DNA of 44,060 nt from Cacconaster sp045641345 (GCA_045641345.1 JAZUGR010000026.1:1-44060), one strand, 5' to 3'. Numbered from the stretch's first letter, positions 1 through 9,195 are shown. Notes: a model not told the origin generated them from the letters alone. Translations and numbers: made by a program.

Positions 1-1
1 C

Positions 2-508
2 AACTGGGCCCGCGAACTCATAAACTCCGACAGGTTCAAGGACGACAAGGTAATCTTTATGACGCACAACTATCTCAAGCAGAAGAGCGCCGACTTTGTG
101 GAGAAGATGAACTACAAGCTTAAGCCCTCGAACAGCGGCCTTCAGATCTGGGAAAAACTGATCAAAGACTCGAAGAATATAATCCTGACAATCTGCGGCC
201 ATACCGGAGTGCCTGCCAAGGACACCTTCAAGGGAGAACCCGATGACTGGAGCCTGAGCTGCGCATACCGCTGCGACCTCAACCCGCAGGGTCACAAAAT
301 CCATCAGATGATGTTCAACGTGCAGGTGCTCGGCGGTGGCTGGGAAGGCAACGGAGGGGACGGATGGCTCCGCATCCTCGAGTTCAAGCCGGACGGGAAG
401 ACCATCAGCGTCAGGACCTACTCACCTCTTTTCGGGATATCCCATATGACAAAGCACCTGGCCCACAGGACAGGTGCTTGCGATCAGTTCGATATGGTGG
501 TTGAGTAA
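2..508 (+). CDS. Calcineurin-like metallophosphoesterase, C-terminal part (5' end outside window)
   Basis: The reading frame is open from the first bases of the window and ends at TGA/TAA-type stop at 508; the start lies upstream. The visible 168 residues carry two metal-ligand histidine motifs of the calcineurin-like phosphoesterase fold: THNYL (His about residue 22 of the visible part) and CGHTG (His about 67). These are followed by a beta-rich tail with GDGWLRILEF and a VRTYSPL ending that is common in secreted Bacteroidota phosphoesterases of this family. The N-terminal metal motifs (D-x-H, GDxxD, GNHE) are missing only because of the window edge. The substrate cannot be inferred. A short inverted repeat follows at 561-581, before the convergent ATPase gene. 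Confidence 0.75.
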   Translation, partial: NWARELINSDRFKDDKVIFMTHNYLKQKSADFVEKMNYKLKPSNSGLQIWEKLIKDSKNIILTICGHTGVPAKDTFKGEPDDWSLSCAYRCDLNPQGHKIHQMMFNVQVLGGGWEGNGGDGWLRILEFKPDGKTISVRTYSPLFGISHMTKHLAHRTGACDQFDMVVE

Positions 509-560
509 CTGCCTTTCAGCCTCACTTTCAACCTTGATTTACGGCATCAGACTGAACGTA

Positions 561-581
561 ATTCTGAACTTGTTTCAGAAT
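561..581. repeat. REP-like small inverted repeat / possible bidirectional terminator
   Basis: Two 8-bp arms, ATTCTGAA and TTCAGAAT, flank a 5-nt loop between two convergent genes (stops at 508 and 614). From memory, this hairpin resembles short interspersed palindromes that recur between genes in Bacteroidota genomes; that is recollection, not a search. Only one copy is seen in this window. It is followed by CTCTTTA, so weak terminator activity is also possible. Confidence 0.4.
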
Positions 582-613
582 CTCTTTATCGCAATATGGT
601 GGGCAGCGATGAT

Positions 614-1810
614 TCAATATGTGAACCCGGCGAGCCATAGAGGGATTTTCTTCCCAATGGGGAATTCCATTGAATCGGCAAAGACAAACGAATCAGGGAT
701 ATCGGCAATCTGATCGAAACTCTTGTCCGGGCCACCAACTTCGATAGTCCATTTACCATCAACAAGGAAATCACCCTGCTTTTTACCATATTCCACTTCG
801 TGATTCACCATCATCTGATTTACAAAGAAACATTCGCGCAAGGTGCCGACATTCTCTTTCTTCGCAAAAGCGCAAAGTATATTCGGATTGTGAATATAGA
901 TCTTATCCGGCTTCTGCATCTTGGTGATGTTTTTATTGTCAGCATACAGCAAATGGAGCAGCTCGGCCTTTTTCATACTCGAGAGGTAGCTGAGTACTGT
1001 CAATTTGTTTATCTCGAGATATGATGCCAGCTTGGCGATATTCACTTCGTACGGAATGTTGTCGGCCAGATATAGCAGCATTGCCTCCAGTTTCCTTGTG
1101 TAAGCAGGATCAACTCCACAGAACTTTGTCATTTCCTGCTCGATTATATACTTAATGACATTCTCTATGCGGCTGTAATATTCAGTCTCGTCGTTATCGT
1201 AGAAAGGATAGAAGCCTACTCGCAGGTATTCTTCAAACATTTTTTGGGGAGGACATACGGCGGTCACGGCATCGCAAATACCATCGGCATTATACAATAA
1301 TTCGTCCCAAGAGTATTTCGGAAGTTTGATGTTGTGATAGAACATCAGGTACTCACGGAACGACAAGCCTGGAATGTCATACGACAAAGACCTTCTGGAC
1401 AGATCGGCATCGGCATTGAGAATTTGCAGGAGAGACGATCCGGAATAAGTGATTTTCATATCCGGGTACAAATCTATTATCTCTTTGAGCTCAGTGCTCC
1501 AGTTGTCATATTTGTGCACCTCGTCAAGAAACAGATGCTTGCCACCCATAAGATGAAATCTCTCTGCAAGATCCAGGAGCGAATGAGTCGAGAAATAGAT
1601 ACTGTCCATTACGCAGTACAATGCTTCGCCTGCATTCACTCCATAATGGCTCTTGATAAACTGACGCATCATTGTAGTTTTGCCGACACCTTTTGAGCCT
1701 TTGATGCCAACAAGTTGCTTTTCCCATAATATCCCATTGGCCGATTCCCTTATAATGTTCATACTCACCTGTGATATCAGCAATCTGTGTTTCTTGAATA
1801 GAGTCTCCAT
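614..1810 (-). CDS. AAA+ ATPase of the AAA_14 / DUF4143 type
   Basis: A 398-residue protein with a Walker A motif GSKGVGKTT (residues 38-46), a Walker B motif HLFLDEVHK (92-100) and a sensor-like TYSGSS near 121-126. The C-terminal half contains a winged-helix-like segment and a DUF4143-type region with a VDGKWTIEVGG motif that resembles a nuclease-like core. Such proteins are widespread in Bacteroidota, often in many copies. Their function is unknown; suggestions include transposase-like or regulatory ATPases. The gene is much more AT-rich than its neighbours, which suggests acquisition. It stands alone, with its own promoter and a palindrome upstream. Complete by length for the family. Confidence 0.8.
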   Translation of the reverse strand: METLFKKHRLLISQVSMNIIRESANGILWEKQLVGIKGSKGVGKTTMMRQFIKSHYGVNAGEALYCVMDSIYFSTHSLLDLAERFHLMGGKHLFLDEVHKYDNWSTELKEIIDLYPDMKITYSGSSLLQILNADADLSRRSLSYDIPGLSFREYLMFYHNIKLPKYSWDELLYNADGICDAVTAVCPPQKMFEEYLRVGFYPFYDNDETEYYSRIENVIKYIIEQEMTKFCGVDPAYTRKLEAMLLYLADNIPYEVNIAKLASYLEINKLTVLSYLSSMKKAELLHLLYADNKNITKMQKPDKIYIHNPNILCAFAKKENVGTLRECFFVNQMMVNHEVEYGKKQGDFLVDGKWTIEVGGPDKSFDQIADIPDSFVFADSMEFPIGKKIPLWLAGFTY

Positions 1811-1827
1811 TATGACATCTTTTTTTG

Positions 1828-1855
1828 CAAATATAATAAAGTTTATTCCAATAAA
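1828..1855 (-). promoter_or_regulatory. Promoter and palindrome upstream of the AAA ATPase gene
   Basis: On the minus strand TATATTTG (plus 1828-1835) matches the Bacteroidota -7 consensus TAnnTTTG and ends 17 bases before the ATG at 1810. Just upstream, plus 1842-1855 is an inverted repeat TTTATT-cc-AATAAA located in the spacer of the promoter, a position where a bound protein would interfere with sigma factor. The remaining sequence from 1811 to 2108 is AT-rich with no gene that I can support. Confidence 0.55.
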
Positions 1856-1985
1856 CGATTATTGTGATAAAAAGTATATTGCAATAACCCAACACCTATT
1901 GGACGTTAACTAAATGAAAAATCAGCTCAGACTGCAATGTGGGATAAGGACGGGAAAGAGCTTGGTATCAAGGTTATAAAATGAG

Positions 1986-2011
1986 AAGGGTTGCGGAATC
2001 CCGCAACCCTT
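1986..2011 (-). terminator. Hairpin terminator downstream of the GH2-epimerase gene
   Basis: Perfect 11-bp arms (AAGGGTTGCGG and CCGCAACCCTT) around a 4-nt loop, about 100 bp past the stop of the minus-strand gene. On the minus strand the stem is followed by CTCATTTTATAAC, a weak T-rich tract. It could also stop leftover transcription on the plus strand. Confidence 0.6.
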
Positions 2012-2108
2012 AACCGGCCGCCAAATTGTCAAATTAAGCCATTTTTGACAGTTGGCGTAAAAATAGTCAAAACAATCCCCGCTTCCACCCACGGGCGAAA
2101 ACAATCAC

Positions 2109-4976
2109 TTACCTGGAGAACCTGTAAATCACCTTATGACGGTAGGTCTCTCCCGGATTGAGAATTATTGAAGGGAAGTTCCCGTGGTGCACCGCATCCG
2201 GGAATTTCTGCGTTTCAAGGGCGAAACTGCAGTTGCGGCCGAGCTTGTTGCCGTACTTGTCGCAGGAGGTGCCATCGAAGAAGTAACCGCTGTAGAACTG
2301 GAGTCCGGGCTGGTCTGTGAGCACTTCCATCCTGCGGCCCGAAACGGGGTCAAATACCATCGCAACCGACTCAAGCATACCCTTGTGCTCCTTGTCCAGC
2401 ACATAATTGAAGTCGTATCCGTGGCCGTAGGCCATCTGCTGATTGCTGTAGTCATCCACCCTCTCGCCGATGGCGTGAGGAGTGCGGAAATCAAGCGGAG
2501 TGCCTTCTATCGAAGCAATCTCTCCGGTAGGGATGAGATGCTCATCCACAGGAGTGGCTTTCGAGGCCTTGATTGTGAGAACGTGATCCAGGATGTTCCC
2601 CTTGCCGCTTCCGTGAAGGTTGAAGAAGGAATGATGGGCTAGATTGACGGGTGTCTTCTTGTCAGTAGAAGCCTCGAATTCCACCATAAGTCCGGAATCC
2701 TCGGTAAGGGTGTAGGTCATCCTTATCTTCTTGTTTCCGGGGAAGCCGTCAAGCCCGTCGGGGTGTACTACTGAAAATGTAACCGAATTTTCGGTCTGCG
2801 ACTCAATGTCCCAAACCAGATTGTCTATTCCGGTAAAGCCACCGTGCAGCGTATTGGCACCGTCATTGGCGGAAACCTTGTAGGTGGTACCGTCAATTCC
2901 GAACGACGCTCCGCCTATGCGGTTCGCAACGGGTCCGGGGCTGGAACCGAGAAACCTCTCCCCCTTGTTGTCAAGATAATCTTCTATCCTGCCGTAACCT
3001 ATCACCACATCATCGTACTTCCCATCCTTGTCGGGAACAAAGAGGCTCACAACGCGGCCTCCGCAGTTGGTGGCCTGCATAGTGAGTCCGCCGCCCGTGA
3101 TGGTAACGAGAGATATCTTCTTACCGTCCTTGACGGCCTCGAAGGCGGAAGATGGCACAGGAGTTATCCCGTTGCTTATTACTGAGCGGTTGGCTGACGC
3201 CACGCGTTCCTTGTCGAGTTTTTCAATTTTTCTGTCGTATGTCATAAGTCCGTTAACTTCTATTTCAACGTCAGTTGTCTGTGTATATACTGCGGCGGCG
3301 CATCCATCCGCCACCAGTTTCTTCAATTCTTCGGAATATTCCACATATTTGTCGGTGACCTCCCTGCTGTCCTTGTACTGGATATATCCCCAGTTGCGGT
3401 CCTCCTGCCAGAGATGGCCCTTGAGAGGGAGCCCGATGCCGCCGTACTCACCCAGCACATTTACATAGGCGGGGCTCATAAGACGCATCTTAGGGTTGGG
3501 GTAGTGGTGCGAGTCGAGCACATCCCCTATCGCCCCGCTCACCCAGTTGCCTCCGGAGGCGGCATTCACAAGGCGGCCCGAATCGTGGGAGCGGGTGAAT
3601 TCAACCGCCTTGCGGGTATCGAACTGCCCCCAAGCCTCGTTGAAAGGAACCCACATCACAATGCACTGGAACTTGTCGAGCTGCGACATTATCTCACCCC
3701 ATTCCTTGTAGTAATTTGCCTTGACCTCTTTTGAGAAATTGCAGTCGGTGCCGCTGTCGAAGAAATTGTTGCCATTGGAGTCGAATTCCAGCTGGCCCCA
3801 CACGTTGCCCGTGGCAGTGATGCTGGGCATATCCTGCCAGACCATAACTCCGAGCTTGTCGCACCAGTAATACCAGCGGGCGGGCTCAACCTTGATATGC
3901 TTGCGGATCATATTGAAGCCGAAAGCCTTGGTCTGCTCAATGTCATATCTTAGGGCCTCGTCGCAGGGGGCGGTGTAGAGTCCGTCGGGCCACCAGCCCT
4001 GATCCAAGGGGCCGTACTGAAAGAGAATCTTTCCGTTGAGAGCAAGTCTCTTGTGGCCGGCATTGTCCTCCTTTATTCCAATCTCACGCATTGCAGTATA
4101 GGTGGATAATTTGTCTATAGTCTTTCCGTCGCGAAGCATGGAAACTTCAATATCATAAAGATGAGGGTCGTCAGGGCTCCACAGGTGGGGTTTGTCAATT
4201 TCCGCCACGACCTTGCCGTCTGCATCACATACGGCAGAAGCCACTTCCTTTCCTCCGTCCGACACTTTCACAGCCACCTTGTCACCGGGCTTCGCACCGA
4301 TGCAGGAGGGGCTGACCGATATGCTTCCCAAATGGATATCATTTTTAATCGTAAAATCAGATATATATCCGAAGGCACTGACGGGCTCCATCCACACGCT
4401 CTGCCAGATACCCGTCACGGACGTGTACCAGATCGCCTTGGGGTCGCGCACCTGCTTGCCGCGGGGCTGGCGGTCGTTGTCGGTTCCGTCCACCACCTTA
4501 AGGACAAGGTTCTGCCTGCCGCCCTTGAGATATTCCGTTATGTCAAAACCGAAAGCGGTATAACCGCCGCTGTGGCTGCCCACGAATTTCCCGTTCACAT
4601 AAAGTTCGCAGTACCAGTCCACCGCATCGAAGTGGAGGAGTATCCTCTCGCCTTTCCACTGCTTCGGCACAGAGAACTCCCTTGAATAGACGAGCGTGTC
4701 GCCTTCCGGCACCTTTTCCCCTATTCCGGAGAGGGATGATTCTATTGCGAACGGCACGAGTATCTGCCTTCCGCCGTTGAGCTTCCACAAGCCGTTGAGG
4801 GACTGCCACCTCTCCCTCTGCATCTGGGGACGGGGATAGACATCCCACACATTTTCAGGAGTGAGGGACTCCCCCCACACCGTCTTGATTCTGTCGCCTG
4901 CGGGATGCCAGGCCGATGCACCGAATGTCAATGCGAACAGAGCCAGAATTGATACAAAATAACGTTTCATCATCAT
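2109..4976 (-). CDS. Secreted GH2 beta-glycosidase (beta-galactosidase-like) fused to aldose 1-epimerase
   Basis: A 955-residue exported fusion. Residues 1 to about 23 form a Sec signal peptide ending in FGASA. Residues about 40-600 are glycoside hydrolase family 2: a sugar-binding jelly roll (DAVDWYCELYVNGKFVGSHSGG region), an Ig-like sandwich, and a TIM barrel with the acid/base in VPFNEAWGQFD (Glu about 447) and the nucleophile in VLGEYGGIG (Glu about 510). After a short linker, residues about 608-955 are a complete GalM-type mutarotase with NTLHGG (His about 708), HSFFNLHG (His about 780), YDFNY (Asp about 853) and ALETQ (Glu about 922). The reading frame is uninterrupted across the join, so the fusion looks real. 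The GH2 part would release a beta-sugar, probably galactose, and the epimerase would convert it to the alpha anomer in the periplasm or outside. No SusC/SusD genes are adjacent. The exact glycan is not predictable. Confidence 0.88.
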   Translation of the reverse strand: MMMKRYFVSILALFALTFGASAWHPAGDRIKTVWGESLTPENVWDVYPRPQMQRERWQSLNGLWKLNGGRQILVPFAIESSLSGIGEKVPEGDTLVYSREFSVPKQWKGERILLHFDAVDWYCELYVNGKFVGSHSGGYTAFGFDITEYLKGGRQNLVLKVVDGTDNDRQPRGKQVRDPKAIWYTSVTGIWQSVWMEPVSAFGYISDFTIKNDIHLGSISVSPSCIGAKPGDKVAVKVSDGGKEVASAVCDADGKVVAEIDKPHLWSPDDPHLYDIEVSMLRDGKTIDKLSTYTAMREIGIKEDNAGHKRLALNGKILFQYGPLDQGWWPDGLYTAPCDEALRYDIEQTKAFGFNMIRKHIKVEPARWYYWCDKLGVMVWQDMPSITATGNVWGQLEFDSNGNNFFDSGTDCNFSKEVKANYYKEWGEIMSQLDKFQCIVMWVPFNEAWGQFDTRKAVEFTRSHDSGRLVNAASGGNWVSGAIGDVLDSHHYPNPKMRLMSPAYVNVLGEYGGIGLPLKGHLWQEDRNWGYIQYKDSREVTDKYVEYSEELKKLVADGCAAAVYTQTTDVEIEVNGLMTYDRKIEKLDKERVASANRSVISNGITPVPSSAFEAVKDGKKISLVTITGGGLTMQATNCGGRVVSLFVPDKDGKYDDVVIGYGRIEDYLDNKGERFLGSSPGPVANRIGGASFGIDGTTYKVSANDGANTLHGGFTGIDNLVWDIESQTENSVTFSVVHPDGLDGFPGNKKIRMTYTLTEDSGLMVEFEASTDKKTPVNLAHHSFFNLHGSGKGNILDHVLTIKASKATPVDEHLIPTGEIASIEGTPLDFRTPHAIGERVDDYSNQQMAYGHGYDFNYVLDKEHKGMLESVAMVFDPVSGRRMEVLTDQPGLQFYSGYFFDGTSCDKYGNKLGRNCSFALETQKFPDAVHHGNFPSIILNPGETYRHKVIYRFSR

Positions 4977-4993
4977 TTACGAAAGTATTCAAG

Positions 4994-5001
4994 CAAATTT
5001 A
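4994..5001 (-). promoter_or_regulatory. Promoter -7 box for the GH2-epimerase gene
   Basis: Minus-strand TAAATTTG (plus CAAATTTA) fits TAnnTTTG and lies 17 bp upstream of the first ATG at 4976. No convincing -33 element was seen at the expected distance. Confidence 0.5.
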
Positions 5002-5035
5002 CAAATTAATTTCGGCCGTCCCGCTTTTTAAGTAA

Positions 5036-5146
5036 CTTCGCACTGCAAAAGCGAAACATAATACACCGGTGACATAGCGGTAGAAATACCGATGTGTTTA
5101 AAATTCGTCGGGTCCGGCTTCAGTATTGATGTCCGGGCCTTTTTTT
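5036..5146 (+). ncRNA. Candidate small structured RNA of about 110 nt
   Basis: Between divergently placed features there is a promoter-like TAACTTCG near 5030-5037 and, about 75 nt further on, a strong intrinsic terminator. Between them lies a perfect hairpin CGGTA-GAAA-TACCG (5078-5091) capped by a GNRA tetraloop and extended below by ACAT/ATGT pairing. No reading frame with a credible start crosses it. A Bacteroidales-specific small RNA family delimited by promoter and terminator (Bacteroidales-1) is known, usually near the L20 gene. Whether this belongs to it cannot be decided by eye. The 5' end is approximate and the -7 box is imperfect (TTCG instead of TTTG). Confidence 0.5.
5111..5146 (+). 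terminator. Intrinsic terminator of the candidate small RNA
   Basis: GGTCCGG (5111-5117) pairs with CCGGGCC (5133-5139) through 7 bp with one G-U pair, followed directly by seven T residues (5140-5146). This is the strongest terminator in the interval. No coding gene lies upstream on this strand, which supports an RNA gene. Confidence 0.7.
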
Positions 5147-5156
5147 GTGGCGATTG

Positions 5157-5178
5157 TTTTAGTACCATTTTAGTACCA
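5157..5178. repeat. Tandem duplicate of an 11-bp motif next to tRNA-Asp
   Basis: TTTTAGTACCA occurs twice head to tail with no gap (5157-5167 and 5168-5178), in the DNA just beyond the 3' end of tRNA-Asp. Short direct repeats beside tRNA genes can be core or arm sites for tyrosine recombinases. No integrase is present here, so this may be an unused or vacated site. It is seen directly; the role is inference. Confidence 0.4.
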
Positions 5179-5199
5179 AATCACGAAATATCTTAAATG

Positions 5200-5232
5200 A
5201 AAATGCCCTGCAATTACTTGTAGGGCATTTTT
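5200..5232 (-). terminator. Terminator of tRNA-Asp
   Basis: AAAATGCCCT (5200-5209) and AGGGCATTTT (5222-5231) form a 10-bp stem with A/T-rich flanks on both sides, so it can act in both directions. It lies immediately past the 3' end of the minus-strand tRNA gene. Confidence 0.75.
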
Positions 5233-5235
5233 AAG

Positions 5236-5310
5236 CGGTGCGGACGAGGATCGAACTCGCGACCTCCGGCGTGACAGGCCGGCATTCTAACCAATCTGAA
5301 CTACCGCACC
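5236..5310 (-). tRNA. tRNA-Asp (anticodon GTC)
   Basis: The minus strand folds as a 75-nt cloverleaf. The acceptor stem GGTGCGG pairs with CCGCACC, the discriminator base is G as expected for Asp, the D arm contains TAGTTCAGATTGGTTAGA, the anticodon loop is CTGTCAC with GTC in the middle, and the T arm contains GAGTTCGATCCTC. The CCA end is not encoded. A Bacteroidota promoter lies just upstream and a terminator just downstream, so it is a single-gene transcript. Confidence 0.96.
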
Positions 5311-5322
5311 GTTTTGGGACTG

Positions 5323-5353
5323 CAAATATACGGATATTCCGTTAAAGTGCAAA
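5323..5353 (-). promoter_or_regulatory. Promoter of tRNA-Asp
   Basis: Minus-strand TATATTTG (plus 5323-5330) and TTTG (plus 5350-5353) are separated by 19 bp, matching the Bacteroidota -7/-33 pattern. Initiation is expected a few bases before the mature tRNA 5' end at 5310. Confidence 0.75.
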
Positions 5354-5369
5354 TATTATTTGACGTCAG

Positions 5370-5630
5370 TTAGTTCTCGGAAGGAACGACGGAGACGTAT
5401 GACTTGTCGTTGCGCTTCTTCTTGAACGTTACCACTCCGTCAACGAGTGCGAAGAGAGTGTGGTCCTTGCCCATACCCACGTTTTCGCCGGGATAGTGGA
5501 CTGTACCTCTCTGGCGGACCAGGATATTGCCGGCCTTGGCAATCTGGCCACCAAACAATTTAATACCTAAACGTTTGCTTTCTGATTCACGGCCGTTCTT
5601 GGAACTGCCGACACCTTTTTTATGAGCCAT
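5370..5630 (-). CDS. rpmA: 50S ribosomal protein L27
   Basis: An 86-residue protein with the L27 N-terminus MAHKKGVGSSKNGRES and the conserved GGQIAKAGNILVRQRGT and PGENVGMGKDHTLFAL blocks. L27 sits at the base of the central protuberance of the large subunit, and its N-terminal tail reaches the peptidyl-transferase centre. The N-terminus has no cleavable extension of the Firmicutes kind. The gene follows rplU by 18 bp in the usual rplU-rpmA order and is probably co-transcribed with it. Confidence 0.98.
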   Translation of the reverse strand: MAHKKGVGSSKNGRESESKRLGIKLFGGQIAKAGNILVRQRGTVHYPGENVGMGKDHTLFALVDGVVTFKKKRNDKSYVSVVPSEN

Positions 5631-5648
5631 AATCTAAGTCCTTTTTAA

Positions 5649-5963
5649 TTAAGCGGTAGCAATTTCTTCGATTTGAATCTTGGTGAGGTACTGACGATGG
5701 CCGTTCTTCTTCTGATAGCCCTTGCGGCGCTTTTTCTTGAAGATGATGACCTTGTCGGCCTTGCAATGCTCAAGAACCGTTGTCTTGACCGTTACGCCTT
5801 TAACATAGGGGGCGCCCACCTTGACCTTGCCTGCGTTGTCCAACAGGAGAACCTTGTCGAACTCAAGCGAAGAACCTACTTCGGCAGCCTGACGGTTGAC
5901 GAAAATCTGAGCTCCGGCCTCAACCTTGAATTGCTGTCCTGCAATGTCAACAATTGCGTACAT
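5649..5963 (-). CDS. rplU: 50S ribosomal protein L21
   Basis: 104 residues, full length for L21, starting MYAIVDIAGQQFKVEAG and containing the FKKKRRKGYQKKNGHRQ signature near the C-terminus that contacts 23S rRNA. It is the first gene of the rplU-rpmA operon and has a well-formed promoter about 95 bp upstream. The resulting leader of roughly 85-90 nt is longer than needed for initiation and could hold a regulatory structure, as is common for ribosomal protein operons. Confidence 0.98.
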   Translation of the reverse strand: MYAIVDIAGQQFKVEAGAQIFVNRQAAEVGSSLEFDKVLLLDNAGKVKVGAPYVKGVTVKTTVLEHCKADKVIIFKKKRRKGYQKKNGHRQYLTKIQIEEIATA

Positions 5964-6056
5964 AAATAAATTCTGTTAAAATTTACAACCGTAAGCGGAT
6001 ACAACTAAGTATCTCTTAATCACTGGCTTAACGATTTTCTTCCTTAAATTGGTCAG

Positions 6057-6089
6057 CAAAGATAGCATATTTGGCGCAAACGGCCAAAA
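6057..6089 (-). promoter_or_regulatory. Promoter of rplU-rpmA with long leader
   Basis: Minus-strand TTTTG (plus 6085-6089), a 20-bp spacer, and TATCTTTG (plus 6057-6064) give a near-ideal Bacteroidota promoter. It lies just past the stop of gyrB (6093). Transcription should start near 6050, leaving a leader of about 85-90 nt before the rplU ATG. Confidence 0.75.
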
Positions 6090-6092
6090 TAA

Positions 6093-8072
<1,980 letters not shown>

Positions 8073-8099
8073 ATCGGATATCAGATAAAATTTAACCTA

Positions 8100-8127
8100 C
8101 AAATGTACGAAAATTCATCTACCTTTG
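8100..8127. promoter_or_regulatory. Divergent promoters for gyrB (minus) and chromate transporter (plus)
   Basis: Minus-strand TACATTTG (plus 8100-8107) serves gyrB. Plus-strand TACCTTTG (8120-8127) serves the chrA pair. Both fit TAnnTTTG and are only 12 bp apart, so polymerases would compete. The plus-strand box ends 4 bases before the ATG at 8132, implying a leaderless or nearly leaderless mRNA. Confidence 0.6.
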
Positions 8128-8131
8128 CAAT

Positions 8132-8668
8132 ATGCTTTTTCAATTGTTCTGGAGTTTTTTCAAAATAGGCGCCGTTACTTTCGGAAGCGGCCTCGCAATG
8201 ATTCCCGTCGTGGAGAAGGAGGTTGTCGAGAGGCGCAGGTGGTTTACCAGGGATGACTTCTACAACCACTTCGCCCTTGCCCAGTCGTCTCCTGGTCCGG
8301 TGGCGTTGAATACCGCCGTGTTCGTGGGTTACAGGCAGCGTGGCTTCTCAGGGGCTGCGATGGCCGTGCTGGGAGCTGTACTGCCGAGTTTCCTGATCAT
8401 TCTTTCAATCGCCGTCGTGCTTCAGGGCTTCCGTGACAACCTGTATGTGAATGCCGCATTCCGCGGCCTGATGCCTGCGGTGGTGGCCTTGATGGCCGTT
8501 CCGTTTGTGAAACTCCTCAAGCCTTTGAAATGGCCGATGATATGTCTGGGCGTCGCTGCCGCACTTGCAATATGGCAGGGCGGTTTTTCTCCGGTATGGG
8601 TGATTGCGCTCGGGATTCTGGCCGGAGTGGCGGAGGTTCTCTTCAAGGAAAGGAGGGGCGGGAAATGA
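8132..8668 (+). CDS. Chromate transporter family protein, first half of a split pair
   Basis: A 178-residue membrane protein of the CHR (ChrA) family in its short, single-domain form. It shows LFWSFFKIGAVTFGSGLAMIPVVEKEVV at the start and the ALAQSSPGPVALNTAVFVGY signature, followed by several hydrophobic helices. Long ChrA proteins contain two such domains; in short-chain systems two separate genes encode oppositely oriented halves that act together, exporting chromate or related oxyanions. The next gene is the partner, with an ATGA overlap. The start is chosen because family members begin with this LFW/FFKIG block. The true substrate in an anaerobe may not be chromate. Confidence 0.88.
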   Translation: MLFQLFWSFFKIGAVTFGSGLAMIPVVEKEVVERRRWFTRDDFYNHFALAQSSPGPVALNTAVFVGYRQRGFSGAAMAVLGAVLPSFLIILSIAVVLQGFRDNLYVNAAFRGLMPAVVALMAVPFVKLLKPLKWPMICLGVAAALAIWQGGFSPVWVIALGILAGVAEVLFKERRGGK

Positions 8669-9189
8669 TATATCTGCAACTTTTCCTCTCATTCCTCAAG
8701 ATAGGTTTCTTCGGATTCGGGGGCGGATATGCAATGCTCTCCCTGATCCAGAACGAGGTGATGGTGCAGCACGGCTGGCTCACCGCCTCGCAGTTCACCG
8801 ATATCGTGGCCGTGTCGCAGATGACCCCCGGCCCGATAGCCGTCAACAGCGCCACCTACGTGGGTTATATGATAACCGGCAATGTCTGGGGCAGCGCCCT
8901 TGCCACTCTGGCCGTGTGCATTCCGCCTCTGCTGCTGATGACCCTTGTCACTGCCTTTTATGCGAAACTGCGCAGGAACCGTTATGTGGAGGGCGTCGTG
9001 GGATGGCTGAGGCCGCTCACGACCGGTATGATAGGGGCGAGCGCCCTTATGTTCATCAACGGCGAAACGTTCGGGGACATCGCTTCGCTCATCATTTTTG
9101 CCGTGGTCTTTTCGGCGGTATGGCTGGGCATCGATGCCATCCTGATGCTGGCCCTTTCGGCCGTGGCCGGAATCTTTCTATATTCCTGA
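8665..9189 (+). CDS. Chromate transporter family protein, second half of a split pair
   Basis: A 174-residue CHR-domain membrane protein. MIYLQLFLSFLKIGFFGFGGGYAMLSLIQNEV and VSQMTPGPIAVNSATYVGY are the repeat of the motifs in the preceding gene. The start at 8665 is supported by the ATGA overlap with the stop of the first half (8665-8668), which implies translational coupling and a fixed subunit ratio. An upstream in-frame extension exists but would overlap the first gene by more than 100 bases. It ends 6 bp before the stop of the convergent dipeptidase gene, with no terminator visible between them. Confidence 0.88.
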   Translation: MIYLQLFLSFLKIGFFGFGGGYAMLSLIQNEVMVQHGWLTASQFTDIVAVSQMTPGPIAVNSATYVGYMITGNVWGSALATLAVCIPPLLLMTLVTAFYAKLRRNRYVEGVVGWLRPLTTGMIGASALMFINGETFGDIASLIIFAVVFSAVWLGIDAILMLALSAVAGIFLYS

Positions 9190-9195
9190 AAACGA

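Noticed and set aside
1922..2104. 60-codon minus-strand frame downstream of the GH2-epimerase gene
   Set aside because: It contains the terminator hairpin and has no promoter or recognisable sequence.
8530..8664. Upstream extension of the second chromate transporter half
   Set aside because: It would overlap the first half by more than 100 bp; the ATGA junction and family alignment place the start at 8665.
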